A stretch of 64,000 bases of DNA from Alkalinema sp. RU_4_3 (GCA_012031975.1 JAAUSA010000001.1:1-64000); one strand, 5' to 3'. Shown: positions 19,015 through 29,953, counted from the first letter of the stretch. A program made the numbers and translations. The notes: generated from the sequence alone by a model not told the origin.

Positions 19015-19662
19015 CTACAGCATCCGCCTTGCCATCACCGCATAAAACGGATCGCCCCCACCCATCCCCAACATCTGGAAAAAACCCGCCGCCGGACTCG
19101 TCTTCTCCACCACCTCCGGCGTACTAAACCTAGGCACCGAAGAAAAATAGGACTTCACCAGATTGACGTGATCGCGATCGCTACCATCTCGCCAAGCCGC
19201 GATCGCCTTCTGATAAAACATCCGATTCGAGAAACTAAAGATCGCTATCCCATCGGTCTTCAACACCCGATAGACCTCACTAAAAATCGCCTCAGGATAC
19301 TGAAGGTACTGCACCGACACCGTACAAACCACCGCATCAAAACTCTGGTCCTCCAAGGGCAGTTGCAAATCAGTATTGAGGTTTTGGACAAAGTAATGGT
19401 TGAGCCGCTTGTTCCGGGCCAGCTCTTCTTCGTTCATCCCATGACCTTCAACATGGCTAAATTCTGTGTCCGGCAGATGGGATACCCAGCTACTCATCAG
19501 ATCGAGAATCCTTCCCCCCTCCGGCAGCTTCTCCTTATACAGCGCCGTCAACTGCTGGATAAACCCCTCATCCACATGGGTGACTAACCTTGGGCTGTTG
19601 TAGAAGAGGCGATCGTTACTTCCATCCAACTTATCCCGCTGCTCAGGCTTCAACAACTGCAT
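19015..19662 (-). CDS. Class I SAM-dependent methyltransferase
   Basis: Methyltransferase of unknown substrate. The Rossmann core shows GGRILDLMSSWVSHLP (motif I, unusually Gly-poor), GHGMNEEEL, FDAVVCTVSVQYLQYPE (motif IV region) and EVYRVLKTDGIAIFSF. This form of motif I (DLMSSWVSHLP) marks a distinct bacterial/plant subfamily that I cannot name functionally. Start chosen at ATG 19662 (MQLLKPEQRDKL), giving 215 residues; the frame is open to 19710. Ends tail-to-tail with cysQ about 10 bases away. Confidence 0.82.
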   Translation of the reverse strand: MQLLKPEQRDKLDGSNDRLFYNSPRLVTHVDEGFIQQLTALYKEKLPEGGRILDLMSSWVSHLPDTEFSHVEGHGMNEEELARNKRLNHYFVQNLNTDLQLPLEDQSFDAVVCTVSVQYLQYPEAIFSEVYRVLKTDGIAIFSFSNRMFYQKAIAAWRDGSDRDHVNLVKSYFSSVPRFSTPEVVEKTSPAAGFFQMLGMGGGDPFYAVMARRML

Positions 19663-19779
19663 AGATCTCACTCGCTTTAAAACAGAAAGACAATGGATGC
19701 CCTCACCCATTGTCCCCTTATCAGTTTTATTTTTCCAAGCTGAGTTTTACTTCACCCTTCACCCTTCAGCCTTCACACT

Positions 19780-21612
19780 TTAAGTATGGGCCGGTTCCGG
19801 CGCCTGCATCCCTAAGACCACCTCTTCATAGGTCCCCGACTTAACCACCTGGCCCCGCTCCATCATGTAGATGCAGTCACAGTGCTCAATGGTGCTCAAT
19901 CGGTGGGCAATGATGATCAGCGTCTTCGTGCCGCCAAGGGCCTTCACCGCATCACTAATCAAGACCTCGGTTTCGTTATCGAGGGCCGCCGTAGCTTCAT
20001 CGAGGACCAGGATTTCGCGATCGTGGTACAGCACACGGGCAATCCCCACCCGCTGACGCTGACCGCCCGAAAGCCGAGTTCCCCGTTCCCCCAGCACCGT
20101 CTTAATGCCCTGGGGCAACATCTGCACCATATCCCCCAACTGGGCCGCCTTCACCGCCTGGGCCATGCGTTCAGGATCGATCAAATGATCCGGCACGCCC
20201 AGGGCAATATTGCGCTCCAGGGTGTCATCGGTCAGGAAGATATTCTGGGGCACGTAGCCGATCATGTTCTGCCAGGCCCGAATCTCCTGGTCGTAGATCG
20301 ACTTGCCATCGACGAGGATGTCGCCGCCTTCCGGGGTCAACAGGCCCAGCAGCACATCCACGAGGGTGGTCTTGCCCGCGCCCGATCGCCCGATTAGACC
20401 GATCGACTGCCCCTTCTTCAACTTCAAGGTCACCCCTTTCAGTGAGGGATCATTGGCGGTGGGATAGCGATAGGCCACATGGTCCACCAGGATTTCATTG
20501 CTAAAGGGCAAGGTCCGGCGGGCGGCGCCGTAGACGGTGTTTTCCTCCAGCTTAAGGCGTTCTGCCTGGGGAAGGATTTTCTCCAGGTCCTTCAGGTCCA
20601 TATACATCTTGTCGAGGCAGTGGCTGGCATAGCGCAGGCTGCTGATCGAAGAAACCACCATGGACACGGCGGGCAGCATGCGGATGGAAGCCATGGCAAA
20701 GATGCCCAGAATCGAACTCAGGCCGTCCGCGCCCTTGTTGAACATCAAGTAGGCAAAGGTAAAGCCCACCAGGAAGGTAACCATGAAGGCTTCAATGGCG
20801 TAGCGTGGCAGGTTGGAGAAGGCGATGTAGGAGGCCCCGGACACCGCGTAGCGCCGGGCCTCCTCCGCTGCCTGCTGCTCAAAGTAGGACTCGCAGCCGA
20901 TCACCCGGACTTCCTTGAGGCCGCCTAGGGCATGGTTGATGATCCGGATGCTGCTGGCGAAGGACTCGGCCTTTTCCTGGCCCCAGTGGGAGATCCGATT
21001 CTTAAAGCGCTGGAACAGCAGGAAGGTGACACCAAAGATCCCCAGGACGACAATCAGGGCCAGGGCATTGGTCAGCACCAAAAGGCTGAGTACGGCGATC
21101 ACCAGGAGACTATTGGAGAAGACGAACAGCACAGGCATCAACACCTGGTGGGAGAACTGTTCGGTCTCATTGACCATGTTCTGAACCAGCTCCGAGGAGT
21201 TGTGATTCAGGTGATAGGTGTAGGGGGCACGGGAATAGGCCGACAGCAAGCGGCTAAACAGCCGACTGCGCTGGGCGAACCCGAACTGAAAAATATATTT
21301 CTGAACATAAAAGCTCAGGAACGACTTGATGTAGAACACCAGGACCACGGCCCCACCGACGATCGGCAAGACCTTCAGGCGACCTTCAGGCGTCAGCAAC
21401 AGATGGGCGCCCCCGAAAAACGTGATGATGTTTGCCAGGGAAGAGCCTGGTTGTAGGGCGTTAGGATTGGTGGCCACCGCGATGAATGGACCCACCATGC
21501 CGATGCCAGTCGCCTCTAGAAAAGAAGCAACGATCGCTGCACCCGTGAAGAACAGAAGTTTCTTTTTGCTGTCGGACAGAACAAACAGAAACCTGGCCAA
21601 ATATTGGAGCAT
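19780..21612 (-). CDS. ABC exporter, fused permease and ATPase (MsbA-like)
   Basis: Type IV ABC exporter half-transporter, likely flipping a lipid-linked glycan or lipid. N-terminal six-helix transmembrane domain (about residues 1-330); ATPase domain with GLIGRSGAGKTTLVD (Walker A), LSGGQRQRVGIARVLY (signature) and LVLDEATAALDN (Walker B), then the IIAHRLSTIEHCD switch His. 610 residues. Its position divergent from the Wza-like gene, in a glycan-export neighbourhood, favours a polysaccharide or lipid-linked oligosaccharide substrate (inference). Confidence 0.9.
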   Translation of the reverse strand: MLQYLARFLFVLSDSKKKLLFFTGAAIVASFLEATGIGMVGPFIAVATNPNALQPGSSLANIITFFGGAHLLLTPEGRLKVLPIVGGAVVLVFYIKSFLSFYVQKYIFQFGFAQRSRLFSRLLSAYSRAPYTYHLNHNSSELVQNMVNETEQFSHQVLMPVLFVFSNSLLVIAVLSLLVLTNALALIVVLGIFGVTFLLFQRFKNRISHWGQEKAESFASSIRIINHALGGLKEVRVIGCESYFEQQAAEEARRYAVSGASYIAFSNLPRYAIEAFMVTFLVGFTFAYLMFNKGADGLSSILGIFAMASIRMLPAVSMVVSSISSLRYASHCLDKMYMDLKDLEKILPQAERLKLEENTVYGAARRTLPFSNEILVDHVAYRYPTANDPSLKGVTLKLKKGQSIGLIGRSGAGKTTLVDVLLGLLTPEGGDILVDGKSIYDQEIRAWQNMIGYVPQNIFLTDDTLERNIALGVPDHLIDPERMAQAVKAAQLGDMVQMLPQGIKTVLGERGTRLSGGQRQRVGIARVLYHDREILVLDEATAALDNETEVLISDAVKALGGTKTLIIIAHRLSTIEHCDCIYMMERGQVVKSGTYEEVVLGMQAPEPAHT

Positions 21613-22599
21613 TCCTAAAACTTCCTCGTTACAAACATCTGCCTAGTGATTGGGGCCGCCCCCGATTCAAATACACCCGCCCCTAATTTTCTCCAACAGA
21701 ATTTTAAAATCCATTGAGGACGATCATGATGTAGGATGCCCAAGAAGTCCCATTGACATCTCCGAACATTTACTCAGCGGGGATTTCAACCATTCACGAC
21801 GTAACATCTCAGACACAAGACAGCCTAGAAAATGAACGATACCCAACTTGGGCCGTCCAGCTGTAGATTACTTGGATCGATGCAACCTTAGGGCACTACA
21901 CCGAGTAACCTAGTCAAATCAGGGAATTCACACAGTTAAACTTCAGTCAGCAACATTCGTCTGTCAAAAATGACGCTTGTAGCAGCCCATTCTATCGTAG
22001 AAGAGTGCCCGGACCTTTGGCAGTCCCTAGGGGCCGCCCTTTATTTACTCTTTAAACCTCTCTTAAAAACATATTCTTGTTGTTAGATCGCGGTGAAGAG
22101 TTGATGAAGTCAGGGCTCCAAAGTTGTGGGTCGCGGAAAATGCAGGGTAGATTCTGTCTGACAGCTCGCTTTGGGTGACAGACATTTTGAGAACTTTGGT
22201 TTATTCCAGGACCGCATAGTTTCTATGTAAGTTGTATTGGATTGCCGAATTTTGCTCTAGTTTATCCTGCAACTTGCGGAATATTGTTCCCTTGGTCTAG
22301 GCCCTGGGTAGAATAGTCGCGTTGAGATTTGTACGGAGATGTTGGGGCAAAGATGTTACATTTCATCTACGGGGTTCGTCGCCATCTAACTGACTTTTAT
22401 GTTTCTAGTCCTCAAGTTTCCACGAGTTCATGGGTCTTCGATGTCCCATTTGGGAACTCTAGCGATGAGTAGAGCATTCTTATTCTGTATATGTTGATTT
22501 CCGAGGGTTAAGCTTCCGTCAGTGTTAGTGAGCGGTTCGATCTCCTAGAGGTATGTTGCCATTGCCTGTCAGACCCTCGATACTCTTTTTCCTAGGCCT
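21613..22599. other. Long divergent intergenic region, 987 bases
   Basis: Separates the MsbA-like exporter from the Wza-like gene. No frame here resembles a protein. An imperfect inverted pair TCTGTC/GACAGA occurs near 22155-22190. The length is exceptional for this otherwise compact window and may hold regulatory sites or a small RNA, but I cannot identify one. Confidence 0.4.
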
Positions 22600-24069
22600 A
22601 TGAAACCCCGTACCCCCCTATTGTCTTTTTCCCTATTGTCCTTGCTCGTGGCCCCCTGGCATGTCTCCGTGGCAACTGCTGCCATGGGCGATCGCACCGC
22701 CCTTCCCCCAGCCCGGCCCTCTGCCCCGGCCTACCGCCGGGCGGACTTGGATGCGGCCTACACCTTGGGACCGGGCGATCGCGTCAAGATCGAGGTCTTT
22801 AAGGTACCGCAGTACAGTCTGGACACCCAGGTGCTCGTGGATGGCACCATCAGTCTGCTGCAGACGGGAAAAATTAAGGTGCAGGGGTTGACCCTCGATC
22901 AGGCTAGTGAAGCGGCCTCCGCCCAATATGCCAAGCTGCTCAAGTATCCCGTTGTGACGGTGACTTTGATTACGCCGAGACCCATTCGAGTGGGGGTATC
23001 GGGTGAGGTGACCCGCCAGGGGTCCTATGACCTTTCGGTGACGGGCGAAAACAATACCAACCCCGTTCAGTTGCCGACCGTAACGCGGGCCTTGCGATCG
23101 GCGGGCGGGACCACCCAGGCCGCTGACCTGCGGCAGGTGCAGATTCTGCGCCCCCGCTACGGCCAGCCCGATGAGAAGATCTCGGTGAACCTGCTGGAGT
23201 TTGTCCGGGGGACCCAGCCGAAGGAGGATATTTTCCTGCGCGATGGTGACTCGATCTATATTCCGACCTCGACAAACCTGGACTTAAATGAGTCCTACGA
23301 GATCGCCACCACGAGTTTTTCCGCCGATCGGATCCAGCCCTTGAATGTGACGGTGGTGGGCGAAGTGTACCGGCCTGGGACCCACACCGTGGAAAGTAAC
23401 GTGCGCACCGAATTGGCTGGGGTGCCTGGGGCGCCGCGTGATGCCTTCAACCAGTCGCGCATCTATCCCACCATCACCCGAGCGCTGCAAACCGCCGGGG
23501 GAATTAAGCCCCTCGCCGATGTGCGGCAGATTCAGCTGCGGCGGACCACCCGCAACGGGGCAGAACAGAACTTCACCATTGACCTGTGGCAGTTGCTCAA
23601 GAATGGCGATCAAAAGCAGGATTTGATCTTGCAAGATCGCGATACGATCGTCGTACCCGAGGCCCAGTCACTCCCTAACAAGGAAGCTGCCACCCTGGCC
23701 GCCGCAAGTTTTTCCCCGGACAAAATTCGGGTGAGCGTGGTCGGGGAAGTCGAGCGTCCGGGTCTGGTGGATGTGCCGCCCAATACGCCGTTCCACAAGG
23801 CCATTTTGGCAGCGGGTGGGTTTAACAACCGGGCGGATCGCAAGAAAGTCGAGTTCATCCGTCTCAACCCCGATAGCACCGTGGCCCGGCGGGAAATTGC
23901 CGTCAACTTCGCCCAAAACCTCGACGAAACGACCAATCCGCCCCTGCGGAACGAGGATGTGATTGTGGTCAAGCGATCGGCCTATTCCACGGTCAAGGAT
24001 GAAGCAGGGAATGTGTTTAATCCCGTGGGCTCGATCGTCAACGTTTTGCGAGCTATTTTCCGCTTTTAG
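22600..24069 (+). CDS. Polysaccharide export protein, Wza-like with SLBB domains
   Basis: Secreted/outer-membrane component of capsule or exopolysaccharide export. Signal peptide at residues 1-28 (hydrophobic SFSLLSLLVAPWHV). Then a poly-export domain starting YTLGPGDRVKIEVFKVPQYSL, and repeated SLBB units recognised by VTVVGEVYRPG, VSVVGEVERPG and the recurring TITRALQTAGGIKPLADVR phrase. No lipobox cysteine is seen after the signal, typical of cyanobacterial Wza relatives. 489 residues. About 70 bases upstream of the Wzc-like gene; together they form the export/chain-length pair. Confidence 0.9.
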   Translation: MKPRTPLLSFSLLSLLVAPWHVSVATAAMGDRTALPPARPSAPAYRRADLDAAYTLGPGDRVKIEVFKVPQYSLDTQVLVDGTISLLQTGKIKVQGLTLDQASEAASAQYAKLLKYPVVTVTLITPRPIRVGVSGEVTRQGSYDLSVTGENNTNPVQLPTVTRALRSAGGTTQAADLRQVQILRPRYGQPDEKISVNLLEFVRGTQPKEDIFLRDGDSIYIPTSTNLDLNESYEIATTSFSADRIQPLNVTVVGEVYRPGTHTVESNVRTELAGVPGAPRDAFNQSRIYPTITRALQTAGGIKPLADVRQIQLRRTTRNGAEQNFTIDLWQLLKNGDQKQDLILQDRDTIVVPEAQSLPNKEAATLAAASFSPDKIRVSVVGEVERPGLVDVPPNTPFHKAILAAGGFNNRADRKKVEFIRLNPDSTVARREIAVNFAQNLDETTNPPLRNEDVIVVKRSAYSTVKDEAGNVFNPVGSIVNVLRAIFRF

Positions 24070-24137
24070 GTGCTGCCAGCTACCGTCTTTCTTGTATCTT
24101 CCCCCGCCGTTGTTTGTTCGTATGAGGTCTATGGCTT

Positions 24138-26322
24138 ATGGAAACTGGATATCCTCCCCAACTCAATTCAAATCACCAAGGTAAGCGCCCGGTTTGGCTG
24201 CCGACCCATCCGGCCCAAGGGTCGGACGATAATGAGCTGCTGAACTTTGCTGATGTGATGGCGGCCCTAAGGCGGCGCGCTTGGATTTTGGTGGGGACCA
24301 CGCTGATTGGGGCCGCTGCCGCTGGGCTCTATGCCAAGACGCATCCGGTCTATCGCAGCGCCTTCCAGATGCTGATTAAGCCCACGACCGTGGAGACTAA
24401 ACTGGTCACCTCCCTACCCCAGTCCCTCGATGGGAACAAGGGCGGCGGCGAATCGACGACCAAGGGGTTGGATGACACCAAGCTGAAGCTGCTGTTCACC
24501 GAGAAGGCGATGCAGCCAGCGGTCGATAAGTTGCGGGTCAAGTATCCGGGGCTGGAATATTGGCAGCTCCACAAGGGCTTGGAAATCAAGCCTGTGCCGA
24601 ACACCGATATTTTGGCCGTGGCCTTTACGGATAAGGATCCGCAGAAGGTGAAGGATGTTTTGTTGGCCCTGGGTGAAGGCTATCGGGATTACAGCCTGGC
24701 CGATCGCCGCTCCGAGGTCCAGCAGGGCGTCAAGTTCATCGATGCCCAGTTGCCGGAATTGCATGCCAAGGTGAGCCAGTTGCAAAACCGCATGCAGGCT
24801 TTCCGCCAGCAGAATCAGTTCTTTGATCCAGAGTCCCAGAGCAAGGAAATTGGCGATCAAGTCTCCACCTTCCGCAAGCAGTTGCTCGACAACCAGGTGC
24901 TCCTGGACCAGGCCAAGGCCCGCTACGGCGAATTGCAAGCCCAAAATTTCAGTGGTTTGGGAGAAGGTAAGACGGCCCTGGCGCTGACGGAAAGTCCCCG
25001 CTACCAGAAGCTACTGGAGCAGATCAACTTGATCGACAACCAGTTGGCGGAGAAGCGATCGATCTATCAAGACGACCACGAAGAAGTGAAGATCCTCGTC
25101 GATCAGCGGGCCAAGGTGGTGCCCCTCCTGGAAGCCGAAGCCAATCGTGTCCAGGGTGAGGCCGTCAGTAAGGTGCGCGATCTAGAAGCGCGCAATGCTT
25201 CCCTGCAGCAAAAGGACGATGCGCTCAGCGTCCGCACCCGCAACCTGTCCCAGCAGGCCCGCCAATATACCGACATCCAGCGCGAACTCCAGATCGCCAC
25301 GGAAAACCTCAACCAGTTCCTCGCTAAGCAATCTACACTCAAGATCGACGCAGGCCAGCAGCTACCGCCCTGGCAGGTGATTTCCCCCGCCGCCGCGCCC
25401 CAGCCCGGTAGTTTGCCCATGAACCTGATTCTGGGGGGACTCGGTGGTGCTGACCCTGGGGGCCTTGCTGGCCCTGCTGATCGATCGCATGAACAATGTC
25501 TACTACAGCACCGAGGAACTCAAGAAAGCCTGCCGTCTGCCCATGCTGGGCAGCATTCCCCACAACAAGGAAATTGGCACGGCCCAGCCCGCGAATCTTG
25601 CCCAGGTCGCCTTCTCCGTCGGCAAAGTGCGCCGCTTTGGAAACCTGCCCTTCCTGGAGTCCCTGCGATCGCTCCAGACCAACCTGCGTCTGCTGAATGC
25701 CGACCAGCCCGTACGATCGATCGCCATTAGTTCCGCCACGCCCCAGGATGGGAAGAGCACGATCGCAGCCTACCTGGCCCAGGTGGCCTCGGCCATGGGT
25801 CAGCGGATCCTGCTGGTGGATGCCGAAATGCGCCGCCCGCAGTTGCACAACCGTTTGAACCTGCAAAATACCCGTGGACTCAGTGACTTGCTAGTGTCTA
25901 ACGCCGACAGCAGCGAGTACATCCAAAAGTCTCCCTTGGGCGACAACCTGTTCATCCTAACGGCGGGTCAATTGCCCCCCGATCCAGTCAGTCTCCTGTC
26001 TTCCGTCCGGATGCAGCAGTTGATGGAGCAGTTTGAGGCGCAGTTCGATCTCGTGATTTACGATACGCCGCCCTTGGGTGGGTTCTCCGATGCCCATTTG
26101 GTGGCGTCCAAAACCGATGGATTATTGTTGGTGGCTCGGATTGAGGGGACTGATCGCGATGGTCTAGAGCGAGTGCTGGAAGGTCTGCGGATGCTGCCGA
26201 CGAAGGTCCTGGGGATTGTGGCCAACGATTCGCGCCAGTCCCACAACCATGGCATCTATTCGGCCTACTACAATGCGCCGCCTGTGCCATCGCAGCAACA
26301 GGCCCTATCGAAGCGCCCCTAA
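24138..26322 (+). pseudogene. Wzc-like polysaccharide co-polymerase / BY-kinase, frameshifted
   Basis: Inner-membrane chain-length regulator with a bacterial tyrosine kinase domain, partner of the Wza-like protein. The first part has the Wzz domain (FADVMAALRRRAWILVGTTL membrane helix) and a long periplasmic coiled coil; the second has a membrane helix (VVLTLGALLALLIDRM), Walker A SATPQDGKST, Walker A' LLVDAEMRRP and Walker B YDTPPLGGFSDAH, with a short tyrosine cluster (IYSAYY) near the end. The frame changes around 25433-25450, in a G6 run followed by GGTGGTG; joined, the protein is about 728 residues, normal for cyanobacterial Wzc. If the break were real the kinase would be made separately, as in Gram-positive CapA/CapB, but the shift cuts inside the second membrane helix, which argues against that. 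Confidence 0.85.
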
Positions 26323-26367
26323 AAAACTAAAGAAACCTGGACTGATTTGTCAGTTCCTTTGGATTAG

Positions 26368-26408
26368 AGATCTAGGCTTATTGGATGTGTTCAGCCTAGG
26401 TCTTTTTT
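26368..26408 (+). terminator. Intrinsic terminator abutting a GT2 start codon
   Basis: AGATCTAGGCT (26368-26378) pairs with AGCCTAGGTCT (26393-26403), one G-T wobble, and is followed by a T6 run ending at 26408. The next base begins the ATG of the following glycosyltransferase gene, so the terminator occupies its ribosome-binding position. Confidence 0.75.
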
Positions 26409-27365
26409 ATGTTGATTCCCTTGGTTTCTGTGGTGATTCCCACTTGTAAGCGGCCAGAGCTGCTGCAACGGGCGATCGAGAGTGTGCTGCGTCAGACAGT
26501 GCAAAACATCGAAGTGATTGTGGTGATCAATGGGCCGGATACCGTGACCTGGGATGTGGTTTCCCCGCAGTTGGTAGACGAACCCCGGCTTAAACTGCTG
26601 CAAATCCCGGAGGCTGGGGCATCACTGGCAAGGAATGCAGGGGTACAGGCAGCGACGGCGCCTTGGGTGGCCCTGCTCGATGATGATGACGAATGGATGC
26701 CGGAGAAGCTAGAGAAACAACTGGCCTGGGCAGAGCAGTCGGAGCATCCCTGGCCGATCGTCGGCTGCCAGCTTCTGGTGCGCACCCCCCAGGGCGATCT
26801 GGTGCGGCCCAAGCGGTTCCGAGACAAGGATGAGCCCGTGAGTGAATATCTGCTGACCCGGCGGGGGCTGTTTCACAGTGAGGGGTTGGTGCAGAGTTCG
26901 ATGATTTTTACGCGGCGATCGCTGCTCCTGCGGGTGCCCTTTCCCCATTTGCCCAAGCACCAGGATTGGACCTGGCTGATTCGGGCCATGCAGGTGCCCG
27001 GTGTGGGTCTGGAATTCGTGCCGGAATGTCTGGCCGTCTGGTACCTGGAAGATGGGCGATCGGGGGTCAGCCGCACCATGAACTGGCGTAATTCCCTGGC
27101 CTGGATTCGCGAGAACCGTCGTTTGGTAACCAAGCGGGCCTTTGCGGGGTTTGTGCTGGTGGAGGTGGCGGCCCAGGCGGCGACGCAGAAGGATAAGCGG
27201 GCCTTTGTCTCCCTGCTGTGGGCGGCCCTGCGCGAGGGCAGTCCAAAACCGATCGATGCCCTGCTCTACCTCGGCATGTGGCTAGTCCCACCGGACCTGC
27301 GCCGTCAAATCCGCACCTGGCTTAGCCCAAAACCGCGATCGTCGTCTGTGGGTTCTCCTGGTTAG
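26409..27365 (+). CDS. GT2-family glycosyltransferase
   Basis: GT-A inverting transferase probably acting on the polysaccharide exported by the Wza/Wzc-like pair. Donor-binding start LVSVVIPTCKRPELLQRAIE, NVxA-like ASLARNAGVQAA, and the metal-binding LLDDDDEWMP. 318 residues. There is no Shine-Dalgarno before ATG 26409: the upstream bases are the U-tract of a terminator. The 3' end overlaps the convergent antiporter gene by 44 bases. Confidence 0.88.
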   Translation: MLIPLVSVVIPTCKRPELLQRAIESVLRQTVQNIEVIVVINGPDTVTWDVVSPQLVDEPRLKLLQIPEAGASLARNAGVQAATAPWVALLDDDDEWMPEKLEKQLAWAEQSEHPWPIVGCQLLVRTPQGDLVRPKRFRDKDEPVSEYLLTRRGLFHSEGLVQSSMIFTRRSLLLRVPFPHLPKHQDWTWLIRAMQVPGVGLEFVPECLAVWYLEDGRSGVSRTMNWRNSLAWIRENRRLVTKRAFAGFVLVEVAAQAATQKDKRAFVSLLWAALREGSPKPIDALLYLGMWLVPPDLRRQIRTWLSPKPRSSSVGSPG

Positions 27366-29606
27366 CCAGCCATGCGGCAGCGGTTCGGAGGGCTTCTAGG
27401 CGACCACAGATCAGCAGCAGATCGCCGTCCTGGAGCCTGGTGGTCGCCTCTGGCAGGCGGATGAAACGGCCTTCGCGACGGATCGCCTGGATTTCTACCC
27501 GGTACTTGAGGGGCAAATTCAGATCGACAATGGGCTGGCTGACGGCGGGACTATCCTCCGGCAAAGCCACCCACTGACAGGAGTTTTCCTTCGAGGGCAC
27601 GGCGGCTTCGCCCCTCGCCAGGGCGCCAAAGGCCTCGATTTCGGCGCTGTCGCCAATTAAAAGGACGCGATCGCCCGATTCCAGGGTTTCCTCAGGCGTC
27701 GGATAGTCAACCTCTAGGCCGCCGACGCGGCGAATGGCAATCACGCTAACGCCCGTCAAACGGCGCAAATCGGTTTCCTCTAGGGTCAATCCTAGGAGGG
27801 GCGAATCCTCGGATAGGGCGTACCAGGTGTTGTTGAGTTCGCTGGCAGCGGCCTTGAGTTCGCGGGAAACTGACGCTAGGGTGCGATTGCCGCTCAAGAA
27901 GGACAGATAGCGGGAATTGCGAATCATCTGCACCTGGCTCTGAATCAGCGGCTGGGCTATACCCATGGAGGCGAGCAGATGGGCCGATAGTTCCAAACTT
28001 GCCTCAAATTCCGACTGCACCACCTCCTTCGCCCCCAACTGGTAGAGCAGTTCGATATCCTTGGGCTGGCTGGCACGGGCCACGATGTCTAAATCAGGGG
28101 CCAGCTCTAGGGCACGCTTCACCGTTAGACGGGTGCTCATCGGGTCGGGCAGGGCCACGGCCATACTTTTGCCTGGTTGATACCCGCTTTTTCAAGGACA
28201 TGCAGACTGGTGGCGCTGCCATAGATATAGGGAATACCCGCATCTCGGAGCTTCTGAACGCGACTTTCGGATTGGTCTATCACCACCAGGGGCTGATCCA
28301 TGGCCGTCAGTAGCTTGACCATATTGCTGCCAATCCGCCCGTAGCCGCAGACCACAACGTGGTTTTGGAAGGGGATGTCTTCGGAGACAACGACGGCGAC
28401 GTCGGCCTGGGTTAGGTAGCGATCGAGCCAGGGCACGGATTCGGCCCAGTCCAATAGCTTAGGCACCGCCCGCATCACAAAGGGCGTCAACACTAAGGTC
28501 ACCGCCGTCGTGCCCAGGATCAGTAGGTAAACCCGCCGCGACACCAGACCCAGGGCCTGACCCTCACTGGCCAGCACAAAGGAGAACTCCCCAATCTGGG
28601 CTAGACCGAGGCCCACAATAATCGCGGTTTTTAACGGATAGCGGAACAAACGCACCAAAGGCGTCACGATCAAAAACTTCCCGACAAACACCAGGGCCAC
28701 CAGCCCCAGAATCAGCTCTAGGTTGTTCCAGAGGAAGGTTGGGTCGATCAGCATGCCGATCGAGACGAAAAACAACGAAGCAAAAATATCCCGAATAGGC
28801 TCCACATAGGTCAGGGTCTCATCGGCATACTCCGCCTCAGAAATCATCAACCCCGCCACAAAGGCCCCCATCTCGATCGACAGTCCCAAATGCTCCGTCA
28901 ATAGCGCAATCCCCAGACAGATCGCACAGACCCCCAGCAAAAACAGCTCCCGACTCTCCGTCTTCGCCAGCAGCCTTAGCATCGGCGGAATCAGCCAAAT
29001 CCCCGCCACCACTGCCCCAGCGGCAAATAGCATCGTCTGCAACAGCGCCCAGCCCATGGCAATGCCGATTTCTTCGACGGGGCGATCGAGCGCTGGCAGC
29101 ACCGCCAACATCAGCCCCAGGGCCAAATCCTGCACCACTAAAATCCCCAGCATCACCTGGCCGTGGGGCGCATCGGCCTCGTTTCGCTCCATCAGGGACT
29201 TGAGCACCACCGCCGTTGAAGACAGGGACAGAATGGCGCCTAAAAACACCCCCTGGGGCGGCGATGTCACCCAGCCCGTGGCAATAGACACCAGGGCCGT
29301 AATCGTAATCGTCAGAATAATCTGCAGGCCCCCGCCGCCCAGACTAATCTCCTTCACCTTCTTCAATTCTGAGAAAGAGAACTCCACCCCCAGGGCAAAC
29401 AGCAAAAACGCCACCCCAAACTGGGCCAGGGTCTCCACCTGCACCACTTCTTTGATCAACCCCAGCCCCGTCGGACCCACCAGAATGCCCGCAATCAGGT
29501 AGCCCAGCAGCACAGGCTGCTTCAGCAGCGCGGCCAGCAAACCGCCCCCCGCCGCTGCGGCCAGCACGGTAACGAGATCAATAATTAGGCGAAAGTCTTC
29601 TTGCAC
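27322..29606 (-). pseudogene. Kef-type cation:proton antiporter with TrkA domains, frameshifted
   Basis: CPA2 monovalent cation/H+ antiporter, probably K+ efflux controlled by nucleotide. The N-terminal about 390 residues are a 12-13 helix Na/H-exchanger domain (GYLIAGILVGPTGLG, FVAGLMISEAEYADE). TrkA-N follows with HVVVCGYGRIGSNMV (GxGxxG), and after the break two TrkA-C domains (LTGVSVIAIRRVGG and YRVEIQAIRREGR). The frame changes near 28162-28166: adding one base gives NQAKVMAVALPDP, a perfect TrkA-N continuation, and a protein of about 761 residues. A frame start at 28164 inside TrkA-N is unlikely to be used, so I treat this as one gene. Confidence 0.88.
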
Positions 29607-29953
29607 AGGGATCTAACGGGATGATGAGAAGAATTATTACGTTCCGTTAACATCAGCATACTCATTTTTGGAGTTGCTTGGGTCATTTAGGCTCCATGAG
29701 TTTGCGCCCGTTAGGTTTGCTAGGGGGATTTAATGAGGTATTGTAGAAAGCGGACGCACCCGCTGCCATCTGTCACCTCAGGGAAATTACTGAGCCACCT
29801 TCCCGGAATAAGCTGTATGAGTCATGTTTAAATACGTGAGTATATGCACTAGAGGATTGCCCAAATTCTATGTTGTCAAACGCACATCCTAGGGCATTAT
29901 AAATTGGGAGCTTTTTCTACAGTTCCACTGACTTCACCCTGTCACCAAGTCCT
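29607..29953. other. Divergent intergenic region, 347 bases
   Basis: Between the antiporter and comFB-like genes. A possible promoter for the latter has TTGTCA at 29873-29878 and TATAAA at 29898-29903, with a long 19-base spacer. Nothing else recognised. Confidence 0.35.

Noticed and set aside
20479-21456. Plus-strand frames opposite the MsbA-like exporter
   Set aside because: Gly/Gln/His-rich antisense shadows of a well-supported ABC protein.
24414-24944. 176-residue minus-strand frame within wzc
   Set aside because: Antisense shadow of the coiled coil; no independent features.
25430-25450. Programmed ribosomal frameshifting in wzc
   Set aside because: The G-run offers slippage, but ten similar breaks in unrelated genes make a common technical cause more likely.
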